Assembly (NCBI GenBank): GCA_002406055.1
Contig: DHMZ01000043.1
Location: forward strand, 9,299 to 16,925
Reading direction: 5' to 3'
Length of the DNA: 7,627 nt
DNA from: Spirochaetales bacterium UBA4629
Lineage (GTDB): Bacteria > Spirochaetota > Spirochaetia > Sphaerochaetales > Sphaerochaetaceae
A program made the translations under genes and the position numbers. The notes below the pieces were generated by a model. It was not told where the DNA came from and searched no databases. It saw only the letters and a program-made list of their open reading frames with translations. Shown here in pieces: positions 1-4,997 of this stretch (within the stretch, counting starts at the first letter, position 1; each line of letters opens with the position of its first letter).

Positions 1-105
1 ATTATGGAGAAGGGTACGCATGATGAGCTTATGAAGATTGAGAATGGTGAATACAAGAAGCTTTATGATTCTCAGTTTGCATTAGTTGGAGCAAAGAATG
101 AGTGA
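1..105 (+). CDS. ABC transporter ATP-binding/permease protein, 3' end only
   Basis: The window opens inside a reading frame of 34 codons that stops at TGA 103-105. The visible tail contains IMEKGTHDELM followed by YKKLYDSQFAL, the pattern seen just after the H-loop at the C-terminus of type IV ABC exporters of the MsbA/MdlB kind (usual form: 'v.e.GTHeeLl...G.Y..ly..Q'). Such proteins are inner-membrane half-transporters that dimerise and export drugs, lipids or peptides using ATP. The substrate cannot be judged because the membrane domain and most of the nucleotide-binding domain lie outside the window. The gene overlaps the next one by 8 bases (ATGAGTGA), which indicates translational coupling. 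Confidence 0.8.
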   Translation: MMEKGTHDELMKIENGEYKKLYDSQFALVGAKNE

Positions 106-1258
106 GAAAAGATGGTGTCCATTATTTGGTAAATGTGGTGGTTGTGATTATATAAACGACAGCTATGAATATGAACTATGTGTTAAGGAGGAGATAGAAA
201 AGAAATACCTATCACGTTTTGGTAGAATTAATAGAATTATTCCTTCTCCTTCCTTAACTGGTTTCAGAACCAAGGTTCAAGCTGTTTGTGGGCGTTCCAG
301 GGACGGAAAGTTCATCACAGGGCAGTACAGGAAAAATAGCCATGCGCTCGTTCCTGTACGCTCTTGTGCTTTAGAGAATGGAAAAGCAACAGCAATAAAG
401 CAAACCATAAGACAAATGGCAACACGCTTTAACATTGCGCCATATGACGAAGATAGAGATATTGGAGATTTAAGACATGTTTTAATTAGGGTTGGAGAAG
501 CAACAGGAGAGACTCTTGTTGCTTTAGTAACTAGTAAAAAAGACTTTCCCCATAAGGCAGATTTTGTTTCTTCTATCCATCAAAAAAATCCATTTGTAAC
601 TACTATAGTTCAGATTATAAATAGACAAGACACCAATATGGTTATTCCTGAAAATGCCGAAGAATTTGTTCTCTTTGGTAAAGGCTACATAACAGATATA
701 ATTTGTGGATTAAAGTTTATTATAAGTGCTAAAAGCTTTTTTCAAACAAATCAAAAGCAGACAGAAAGACTTTATTCCATTGCAATGGAAATGGCTCGTC
801 TTAGGCCAACAGATAGAGTTCTTGATGCTTACTCAGGCACTGGTACAATTGGCTTAATTGCCGCTTCTTATGGAGTAAAAGAGGTTGTTGGCGTAGAGAG
901 TAATAGCTGTGCTGTCAAAGATGCAATAAAGAATGCAGAAAACAATTCTATAACTAATGCTACATTTGTAAATGCAGATGCATCAAAGTATCTAAAAAAT
1001 GCAAAGAAAGAAGGGGAGAAGTTTGACATAATCTTTCTCGATCCTCCTCGTTCTGGTTCTGATGAGGAATTTTTAGCAGCTGCGTCAAAGGTTGATGCAG
1101 AAGGCATTGTCTATATTTCTTGTAACCCTGAGACATTATCTCGAGACTTACGATATTTAACTCGATTCACACCATATTGTGTTCTTGAAATTCAACCTGT
1201 TGATATGTTCCCAGGTTCTAGTCATGTTGAGACGGTAGTCTTGATGTCAAGAAAATAA
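98..1258 (+). CDS. Fe-S 23S rRNA (uracil-5-)-methyltransferase, RlmC/RlmD (TrmA) family
   Basis: This 386-residue protein is predicted to transfer a methyl group from S-adenosylmethionine to C5 of a uridine, most likely in 23S rRNA, in the cytoplasm. An N-terminal cluster C7-x5-C13-x2-C16 plus a fourth cysteine in VRSCALEN matches the 4Fe-4S ligands of RumA/RlmD. The methyltransferase half has FFQTNQ, the SAM loop VLDAYSGTGTIGL, DPPRSG, the catalytic cysteine in SCNPETLSRD and the C-terminal glutamate in SSHVETVVLMSR. No TRAM domain precedes the cysteines, so the architecture resembles E. coli RlmC (about 375 residues) more than RlmD; which uridine is modified cannot be read from sequence. 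I chose ATG 98 over the in-frame TTG at 86 because GGAG at 88-91 is correctly spaced for 98 and the protein begins directly before the cysteine cluster. Confidence 0.88.
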   Translation: MSEKRWCPLFGKCGGCDYINDSYEYELCVKEEIEKKYLSRFGRINRIIPSPSLTGFRTKVQAVCGRSRDGKFITGQYRKNSHALVPVRSCALENGKATAIKQTIRQMATRFNIAPYDEDRDIGDLRHVLIRVGEATGETLVALVTSKKDFPHKADFVSSIHQKNPFVTTIVQIINRQDTNMVIPENAEEFVLFGKGYITDIICGLKFIISAKSFFQTNQKQTERLYSIAMEMARLRPTDRVLDAYSGTGTIGLIAASYGVKEVVGVESNSCAVKDAIKNAENNSITNATFVNADASKYLKNAKKEGEKFDIIFLDPPRSGSDEEFLAAASKVDAEGIVYISCNPETLSRDLRYLTRFTPYCVLEIQPVDMFPGSSHVETVVLMSRK

Positions 1259-1285
1259 AATCAAGTGCCAGAAAGTGGCGTATTT

Positions 1286-1344
1286 CCGGGCTTTTTCGGA
1301 GGTTTTGATTTGAAGCCAGACTTCTGAAAAAGCTCGGTTGTTTT
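1286..1344 (+). terminator. Large hairpin with U-rich tail after the methyltransferase gene
   Basis: The arms 1286-1302 and 1321-1337 pair over 17 consecutive positions, three of them G-U, around an 18-base loop. The tail is TTGTTTT. It lies 27 bases after the methyltransferase stop codon and probably ends that transcript. The T-tract is interrupted by a G, so termination may be incomplete. The region also reads as a short frame broken by TGA, so it could instead be a small palindromic repeat that has come to serve as a terminator. Confidence 0.55.
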
Positions 1345-1346
1345 AT

Positions 1347-1442
1347 ATGGAAAAAAAGTATGTCAGGTATTTTGGAGTGAATTTTAAAAACGAAAAAATC
1401 AGGCAACTCGACTATTTTGAAGGTCTGTGGACAGTGGATTAG
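1347..1442 (+). CDS. Possible 31-residue ORF or gene remnant
   Basis: A 31-codon frame runs from ATG 1347 to TAG 1440-1442, with a composition that looks protein-like (includes KYVRYFGVNFKNEKIRQ, then a D-Y-F-E-G-L-W ending). The same frame is open upstream through the terminator hairpin back to an in-frame TGA near 1312, so it may be the tail of a decayed gene. There is no Shine-Dalgarno sequence before the ATG, and the frame begins immediately after the hairpin. I do not recognise a family. Apart from this and the hairpin, nothing is evident between 1259 and 1491. Confidence 0.25.
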   Translation: MEKKYVRYFGVNFKNEKIRQLDYFEGLWTVD

Positions 1443-1491
1443 ATGTTAATGAAGAATAAAATAAATCAAAAATAGCATAAGAAGGAAAGCA

Positions 1492-1974
1492 ATGAACAAA
1501 GACGAAATATATCAGCATCTGACAAAGCAAGGAATTTCCTACGAAGTGACGGAACACAAGGCGGTGTATAATATGGCTGAAGTAAATTCTGTCAAATTAC
1601 CCTATCCTGAATGGAATGCAAAAAACTTATTTGTTAGGGATGACAAAAAGAAAAACTACTACGTAATCACTGTAAAAGGAGATAAACGAGTGGATTTGAA
1701 ATCATTAAGGAAGCAGTATGGCCTTCGTGCACTTTCCTTTGCATCCGCAGACGAACTATTTGCAGTCATGGAATTACTACCCGGTTCTGTTTCTCCATTA
1801 GGTATCTTGAACGATGAGGAACATCAGGTTCATCTTTATCTGGATTCAGAATTTAAAGGGGAAAAAATCGGAATTCATCCAAATGACAATACAGCGACAA
1901 TTTGGATGAAAACAGACGATTTAATAAAAATAATCCAAAAGCATGGAAATGAAGCCATTTTTACAGATATTTAG
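1492..1974 (+). CDS. Prolyl-tRNA editing protein (YbaK/ProX-type aminoacyl-tRNA deacylase)
   Basis: This 160-residue stand-alone editing domain belongs to the bacterial prolyl-tRNA synthetase INSERT-like family (ProX/PrdX, ProXp-ala type). Members hydrolyse mischarged aminoacyl-tRNA, classically Ala-tRNA-Pro, in trans. Recognisable parts are the N-terminal YEVTEHKAVY, the central AKNLFVRDDKKKNYYVI with the conserved lysine, VDLKSL, the GSVSPLGI loop and the C-terminal GIHPNDNTATIWM. The length is typical of the free-standing form. The start is supported by AAGGA at 1482-1486, six bases before ATG. The exact amino acid removed cannot be fixed by eye. It is another tRNA-quality gene near the tRNA/ligase cassette, but it is separated from it by two unrelated genes, so a functional link is not shown. 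Confidence 0.85.
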   Translation: MNKDEIYQHLTKQGISYEVTEHKAVYNMAEVNSVKLPYPEWNAKNLFVRDDKKKNYYVITVKGDKRVDLKSLRKQYGLRALSFASADELFAVMELLPGSVSPLGILNDEEHQVHLYLDSEFKGEKIGIHPNDNTATIWMKTDDLIKIIQKHGNEAIFTDI

Positions 1975-2103
1975 TATTAGAATTATTGAAAAGAAGGCAA
2001 TGGAAGCTTTCTTTGAAAACTTGAAGACATCAGTAAAAAGATAATTTCAATGATGATAGGTAAAGCTGCTGTTCTTTTCGATATAAATTTTAGGGATATG
2101 GCT

Positions 2104-2421
2104 ATGGCATCAAGTAAAGCATATTTAAATTATATTTTAGATCAATTATCAAATTTAGAAGGTATTTCGTTTCGTCCAATGATGGGTGAATATATCATAT
2201 ATTATCGTGATAAGATTGTAGGTGGAATATATGATGATAGGCTTTTATTAAAGCCAACTCATAATGCTATTTCATATTTGAAGAATGTAATCTATGAAAT
2301 ACCATACAAAGGAGCAAAAGAAATGCTTTGTGTTGAGAATGTTGATTCAAAAGAGTGTTTGATAACTTTATTTGAAAAAATATATGAAGAATTACATTCC
2401 TCTGCAAATAAAAAGAAATAA
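2104..2421 (+). CDS. TfoX/Sxy N-terminal domain protein
   Basis: This 105-residue protein consists only of the TfoX N-terminal domain: MASSKAYLNYILDQL, then the FRPMMGEYIIYYRDKIVGGI core, then the DDRLLLKP strand, and a C-terminal helix ending in SSANKKK. In gamma-proteobacteria TfoX/Sxy with an added C-terminal domain regulates competence; single-domain forms in Firmicutes are common and have no assigned function. The frame extends upstream to ATG 2050, but those residues are not part of the family pattern. AGGG at 2092-2095 sits eight bases before ATG 2104, so I use that start (ATG 2098 is an alternative). It ends 16 bases before the GyrI-like gene, so the two are probably co-transcribed. 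Confidence 0.8.
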   Translation: MASSKAYLNYILDQLSNLEGISFRPMMGEYIIYYRDKIVGGIYDDRLLLKPTHNAISYLKNVIYEIPYKGAKEMLCVENVDSKECLITLFEKIYEELHSSANKKK

Positions 2422-2437
2422 AAAAAGAGATATAAAA

Positions 2438-3070
2438 ATGGCATTTGATTATAAAAAAGAGTATAAAGAATTCTATACCCCAAAAAATAAGCCATCAATT
2501 ATTATGATCCCTAATATGAATTATCTAGCTGTTCATGGCAAAGGCGATCCGAATGTTGAGGATGGCGAATACAAGAAATCCATCTCTTTACTTTATGCTA
2601 TTGCCTTTACAATCAAAATGAGTAAAAAGGGTGACCATAAGATTGACGGCTATTTTGATTATGTAGTTCCTCCTCTTGAAGGTTTTTGGTGGCAAAATGG
2701 CAAAATAGAGATTGATTATAGTCATAAAGAAGACTTTGAGTGGATATCTGTTATTCGTTTGCCTGATTTTGTAACAAAAGAGGATTTTTCTTGGGCTATT
2801 AATGAAGCAACAAAGAAGAAAAAGGAAGACTTTTCTAAGGTTGAGTTTTTATCATATAACGAAGGTCTCTGTGTTCAATGTATGCATGTTGGAAGCTATG
2901 ATGAAGAACCTAAAACAGTGTCTTTAATGAATGAATATATTAATCAAGAAGGCTATGTGCTTGATATAAACAATGAGCGATTTCATCATGAAATATACTT
3001 AAGCGATGCAAGAAAAGTTGCACCTGATAAACTTAAAACTGTAATTAGACATCCAATACGTAAAAAATAG
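2438..3070 (+). CDS. GyrI-like (SHS2/SOUL-type) small-molecule-binding protein
   Basis: This 210-residue protein of the GyrI-like superfamily has the same fold as the effector-binding domain of BmrR/Rob-type regulators, but no DNA-binding domain. Typical segments are PSIIMIPNMNYLAVHGKGDP, YAIAFTIKM, the aromatic GYFDYVVPPLEGFWW, FEWISVIRLPDFV, GLCVQCMHVGSYDEEP, then HHEIYLSDARKVAPDKLKTV near the C-terminus. The aromatic residues suit a hydrophobic cationic ligand pocket; some relatives are thought to bind or hydrolyse xenobiotics. The frame is open upstream to ATG 2372, inside the TfoX-type gene, but the family pattern starts at ATG 2438, so I place the start there. The A-rich leader has only a weak ribosome site, which suggests coupling to the upstream gene. 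Confidence 0.82.
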   Translation: MAFDYKKEYKEFYTPKNKPSIIMIPNMNYLAVHGKGDPNVEDGEYKKSISLLYAIAFTIKMSKKGDHKIDGYFDYVVPPLEGFWWQNGKIEIDYSHKEDFEWISVIRLPDFVTKEDFSWAINEATKKKKEDFSKVEFLSYNEGLCVQCMHVGSYDEEPKTVSLMNEYINQEGYVLDINNERFHHEIYLSDARKVAPDKLKTVIRHPIRKK

Positions 3071-3358
3071 AATAGTATTAGGTTGTATTTTCATTTTTAA
3101 GGTACAAATTATGCTAAGAGGTAAGTCAAAACAAATCTATAATAATTATTCTGCTTGTTATGCTACCTCTATATCCTTTTTGCCGTTAGAAAATGTACAT
3201 TCTTTGTATCCTTCTTTCTTGCCCATGTAAATGATGAGAGCAATATGCACCGCTAATAACGATGGTAATCTTTAGGATAACATTTTGTAAGGATATTTTT
3301 CAGCATTTGAGTTTGCTTTTAACACTTCGCCTTCAAAGCGATTTTTTATGGTTTTTTG
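3071..3358. other. Gene-poor intergenic region with repeats and weak hairpins
   Basis: No convincing gene is present. An 8-base direct repeat TTATGCTA occurs at 3109-3116 and 3158-3165. AGAGGTA at 3117-3123 can pair with TACCTCT at 3164-3170. TCGC 3327-3330 and GCGA 3338-3341 form a 4-bp hairpin followed by six T (3342-3347), a weak terminator-like signal just before the promoter of the downstream cassette. On the - strand a frame ending at 3158 (from GTG 3250 or ATG 3226) reads MGKKEGYKECTFSNGKKDIE before its stop and looks like a gene remnant rather than a working gene. Confidence 0.4.
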
Positions 3359-3387
3359 TTGACAGTTTTTTCAAGAGTAAATATAGT
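3359..3387 (+). promoter_or_regulatory. Near-consensus sigma-70/sigma-A promoter of the tRNA/ligase cassette
   Basis: TTGACA at 3359-3364 is a perfect -35 element. It is followed by exactly 17 bases and TATAGT at 3382-3387, a five-of-six -10 element. Transcription should start near 3394, about seven bases upstream of the AAGGAGAGGAG ribosome site of the short ORF at 3414. This is the strongest promoter I can see in the window, and nothing resembling it precedes either tRNA. It probably drives the XRE-like gene, both tRNAs and the second XRE-like gene together. Confidence 0.85.
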
Positions 3388-3413
3388 TCGTCTATCAACT
3401 AAGGAGAGGAGTT

Positions 3414-3509
3414 ATGTTCAATTATGTTAACAATTATACAACAACATGGCATCTACACACATTCTCAGTGTGGCGCTTCTCTCTAAGAATTGCGTCACAA
3501 AACAAGTGA
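3414..3509 (+). CDS. 31-residue leader peptide rich in Thr(ACA) and Trp(TGG) codons
   Basis: AAGGAGAGGAG at 3401-3411 is an unusually strong Shine-Dalgarno site directly before ATG 3414, and the frame ends at TGA 3507-3509. Codons 9-12 (3438-3449) are ACA ACA ACA TGG; a further ACA lies at 3459-3461 and a further TGG at 3471-3473. All four threonines use ACA. The two tRNA genes 0.5 kb downstream in the same transcript have anticodons TGT and CCA, which read exactly these codons. The peptide has no signal-sequence or domain features and begins MFNYVNNYTTTWHLH. The codon run lies just upstream of the first arm of a chain of alternative RNA stems, as in amino-acid or erm-type attenuators. I infer a regulatory leader in which ribosomes stall when Thr(UGU) or Trp tRNA is scarce. 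Expression and function are unproven. Confidence 0.72.
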   Translation: MFNYVNNYTTTWHLHTFSVWRFSLRIASQNK

Positions 3510-3555
3510 GGCAATAAAACAAAACTAACTCTGCCTCACATCAATTATGGGGGTA
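3456..3555 (+). promoter_or_regulatory. Candidate translational attenuator: chain of mutually exclusive stems
   Basis: Six segments can pair with their neighbours in sequence. 1:2 is CACAC 3456-3460 with GTGTG 3468-3472. 2:3 is TGTGGCGC 3469-3476 with GCGTCACA 3492-3499, extended by TTCT 3477-3480 with AGAA 3486-3489. 3:4 is 3490-3498 with 3506-3514, eight pairs around one G-G mismatch and a 7-base loop. 4:5 is GTGAGGCA 3506-3513 with TGCCTCAC 3532-3539, perfect over 8 bp. 5:6 is TGCCTC 3532-3537 with GGGGTA 3550-3555, which covers the ribosome site of the next gene but includes two G-U pairs and is the weakest. If arm 1 is covered by a ribosome stalled at the ACA/TGG run, 2:3 and 4:5 can form and leave the ribosome site open. 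If the leader is read through, 5 can mask it. The pairing potential is seen; the switching is inferred. Confidence 0.55.
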
Positions 3556-3560
3556 TGAAA

Positions 3561-3962
3561 ATGGTTTTGTGTGATGTTTTTCTTCTTTATGATGATGTTG
3601 TAAAAAGTGTAAAAGATGAAGAGTCTTTTTCAGATGCAATAATAAGGCTTGCACGTGAAAGAAATATGAGTAGTCCTAGTGTCTATCACGCTGCAGGGAT
3701 AGATGCAAGGCACTATTCAAAGATTATAAGCGATAGAAATTATCAACCAAGGAAAGAGACTGTCTTCGCTTTTATCTTGGTATTTAAATTATCTTTAAAG
3801 GAAGCTGAGGAGCTTCTTAATAAAGCTGGCTATTCATTCTGTCCAGCATCTAAATACGATTTATTAATAAAGAGTTTTATTGAAAAATGTGTATATGATA
3901 GGGACCTTATCGATAGTACCATGGAAGCGTTATCTCTTCCTCTCTTACCACAAAAATGGTAA
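3561..3962 (+). CDS. Small XRE-like helix-turn-helix protein, first paralogue
   Basis: This 133-residue protein has a short leader (about residues 1-20) and then a helical XRE-type domain: SFSDAIIRLARERN, VYHAAGIDARHYSKI as the probable turn and recognition helix, ETVFAFILVFKLSLKEAEELLNKAGY, and a C-terminal segment with YDLLIKSFIEKCVYD ending in LPLLPQKW. It is collinear without gaps with residues 80-192 of the protein at 4233, about half of the positions being identical by eye. Similar domains occur fused to macro domains and other conflict or RNA-related modules in Firmicutes; the ligand or target is unknown. GGGGG at 3549-3553 is better spaced for ATG 3561 than for ATG 3555. The coding sequence contains no ACA codon, and its only TGG is the last sense codon, which is notable if it must be translated when those tRNAs are limiting. 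Confidence 0.75.
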   Translation: MVLCDVFLLYDDVVKSVKDEESFSDAIIRLARERNMSSPSVYHAAGIDARHYSKIISDRNYQPRKETVFAFILVFKLSLKEAEELLNKAGYSFCPASKYDLLIKSFIEKCVYDRDLIDSTMEALSLPLLPQKW

Positions 3963-4021
3963 TTTCTCCTCTTAAGAGAAAACAAAGAAATAAAAATGCA
4001 GAATAATAATTATATAAAAAT

Positions 4022-4093
4022 GCCACTGTAGCATAACGGCTATGCGCTGCACCTGTAATGCAGTTTAAAAGAGTTCGACTCTCTTCGGTGGCT
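4022..4093 (+). tRNA. tRNA-Thr (anticodon UGU), atypical
   Basis: A full cloverleaf of 72 bases can be drawn: acceptor 4022-4028 with 4086-4092 (7 bp, one G-U), D-stem 4031-4034 with 4042-4045 and a 7-base loop, anticodon stem 4047-4051 with 4059-4063, a 5-base variable loop, T-stem 4069-4073 with 4081-4085 and loop TTCGACT. The anticodon loop is CCTGTAA, giving anticodon TGT at 4054-4056. Position 33 is C instead of the almost universal U. The D-loop is short and ends in T rather than the usual A21. Discriminator T at 4093; CCA is not encoded. No promoter is visible directly upstream (the TATATAAAA at about 4011-4019 is too close to serve), so it is probably cut out of the long transcript. 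Confidence 0.85.
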
Positions 4094-4100
4094 TATAAAA

Positions 4101-4171
4101 GTGTGTTTAGTTCAAAGGAAGAATGACTGTCTCCAAAACAGTAGATGAGAGTTCGATTCTTTCAACACGCG
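4101..4171 (+). tRNA. tRNA-Trp (anticodon CCA)
   Basis: A 71-base cloverleaf: acceptor 4101-4107 with 4164-4170 (7 bp including one T-G pair), D-stem 4110-4113 with 4121-4124 around the 7-base loop AAAGGAA, anticodon stem 4126-4130 with 4138-4142, loop CTCCAAA with anticodon CCA at 4133-4135, T-stem 4147-4151 with 4159-4163 and loop TTCGATT. U33 is normal here. Discriminator G at 4171 is the identity base expected for bacterial tryptophan tRNA. CCA is not encoded; T6 follows at once. Only seven bases separate it from tRNA-Thr. The GTGTGTT acceptor differs from the usual bacterial tRNA-Trp acceptor (typically AGGGG-like), so this looks like an extra, divergent isoacceptor rather than the housekeeping copy. 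Confidence 0.88.
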
Positions 4172-4183
4172 TTTTTTATTATT

Positions 4184-4227
4184 CCTCTTTAATTATAAGA
4201 ATAATTAAGCTAATTAATAATTAGAGG
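4184..4227 (+). promoter_or_regulatory. Hairpin that can mask the ribosome site of the second XRE-like gene
   Basis: CCTCT 4184-4188 and AATTAT 4191-4196 can pair with ATAATTAGAGG at 4217-4227, giving 11 pairs with a 2-base bulge. The AGAGG at 4223-4227 is the Shine-Dalgarno sequence for ATG 4233. A competing perfect 8-bp stem with tetraloop, TTAATTAT 4189-4196 with ATAATTAA 4201-4208, uses the same left arm and would free the ribosome site. The structure starts 13 bases after the 3' end of tRNA-Trp, so tRNA 3' processing would give an mRNA whose 5' end is this element. The pairing is visible; a switching role is inferred. Confidence 0.45.
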
Positions 4228-4232
4228 AAAAA

Positions 4233-4811
4233 ATGAGACGAGATTATTTTATTCAAACGACTTCAGAAATTAGACAAAAGGCTATTGTTACTGATTCTCT
4301 AATAAATGCTTATTCAAGCTATGTTCTAGACAATTACGCTGATTTTGAAGATAGAGAAAGAGTTCTTTATCAAAGAGTTGAGCAACAAAGCAGATTTAGG
4401 TATTCAGGTGAATTAGATGACATATATGAAGATGAATTTCTAAGACTTATGGAAAAGATGCAAAAAGCAGAGACTTTTTCAGATATGCTTTTACGTTTTA
4501 TCCGTCAAAAGAATAAAAAACCACCAGAAGTCTATAAGAAGGCTGGAATTGACTATCGTCATTTCTCAAAGATAAATAGTCGAAGAGACTATAAACCAAC
4601 AAAAGAAACAGTGCTTGCTTTTGCTTTAGCCTTAGAGCTTTCTCTTAGTCAAACGGAAGAATTATTAAACAGTGCTGGATATAGCTTTTCTCCAAGCAGT
4701 CTTTTTGATGTTTCGATAAAGTTTTTCTTAGAAAATCACTACTATGATAGAAACAAAATAGATTTAATCTTAGATAAACTTGGAATAGATTTACTCCCTA
4801 AAAACTTCTAA
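4233..4811 (+). CDS. XRE-like helix-turn-helix protein with helical N-terminal extension, second paralogue
   Basis: This 192-residue protein has a charged, probably helical N-terminal part (about residues 1-78: MRRDYFIQTTSEIRQKAIV onward) and then the same domain as the 3561 gene: TFSDMLLRFIRQKN, VYKKAGIDYRHFSKI, ETVLAFALALELSLSQTEELLNSAGYSF, ending in LLPKNF. The paralogues flank the two tRNAs. I infer a regulator or adaptor acting with its sibling, possibly binding nucleic acid; no catalytic motif is visible. AGAGGA at 4223-4228 is well spaced for ATG 4233 and lies in a hairpin. There is no Trp codon; two ACA codons are present near residues 123-127. After the stop, TCGC/GCGA at 4815-4829 followed by a T-rich run is at best a weak terminator. 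Confidence 0.75.
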   Translation: MRRDYFIQTTSEIRQKAIVTDSLINAYSSYVLDNYADFEDRERVLYQRVEQQSRFRYSGELDDIYEDEFLRLMEKMQKAETFSDMLLRFIRQKNKKPPEVYKKAGIDYRHFSKINSRRDYKPTKETVLAFALALELSLSQTEELLNSAGYSFSPSSLFDVSIKFFLENHYYDRNKIDLILDKLGIDLLPKNF

Positions 4812-4895
4812 ATATCGCTCAACAGGCGACCTTATTTTTCTTTCTTTATGATAGTTTTTTTTAAGATAAAACTTAATTAATGGAGAGTGTGCAAT

Positions 4896-4964
4896 ATGAT
4901 ACGAATTATTGTAAGAGAGCTACGAGCAAAGCCCATTTTCTCATATCTGTACAGTTTCCTATAG
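4896..4964 (+). CDS. 22-residue candidate leader peptide before the RNA ligase gene
   Basis: A GGAGAG ribosome site at 4882-4887 precedes ATG 4896; the frame ends at TAG 4962-4964. The peptide starts MIRIIVRELRAKP and ends in an aromatic stretch (FSYLYSFL). Early codons include ATA, CGA, AGA and CGA, which are often slowly read in low-GC bacteria. It lies 33 bases before an intrinsic terminator, with the RNA ligase gene just beyond, the layout of a transcription attenuator. A second frame starts at ATG 4880 and ends at TAA 4997-4999 (39 codons), overlapping the first base pairs of the terminator stem, but it has no good ribosome site. The promoter is unclear: TATGAT at 4847-4852 is a possible -10 without a good -35, or the transcript continues from 3394. 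Confidence 0.5.
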   Translation: MIRIIVRELRAKPIFSYLYSFL

Positions 4965-4997
4965 CATTAATTAAATCTTATTTTAATAGGCATTGTT

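Noticed and set aside
86..97. Earlier TTG start for the methyltransferase, four codons upstream
   Set aside because: The GGAG ribosome site at 88-91 would lie inside the coding sequence, and it is correctly spaced for ATG 98.
868..1107. 79-codon open frame on the - strand
   Set aside because: It lies antisense to the SAM-binding and catalytic region of a clear methyltransferase and shows no family features.
2000..2044. 14-codon frame (MEAFFENLKTSVKR), open upstream to about 1978
   Set aside because: It looks mildly protein-like and could be a gene remnant, but it is too short and lacks a recognisable family.
3158..3250. Up to 30-codon frame on the - strand
   Set aside because: Coding-like but closed by a stop a few codons upstream, with no ribosome site; at most a gene remnant, noted in the intergenic entry.
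3963..3981. TTTCTC/GAGAAA hairpin after the first XRE-like gene as a terminator
   Set aside because: No T-tract follows; the next sequence is A-rich, so transcription should continue into the tRNAs.
4008..4021. TATATAAAA as a promoter for the tRNAs
   Set aside because: There is no -35 element, and initiation would fall inside the tRNA-Thr gene, so it cannot make the mature 5' end.
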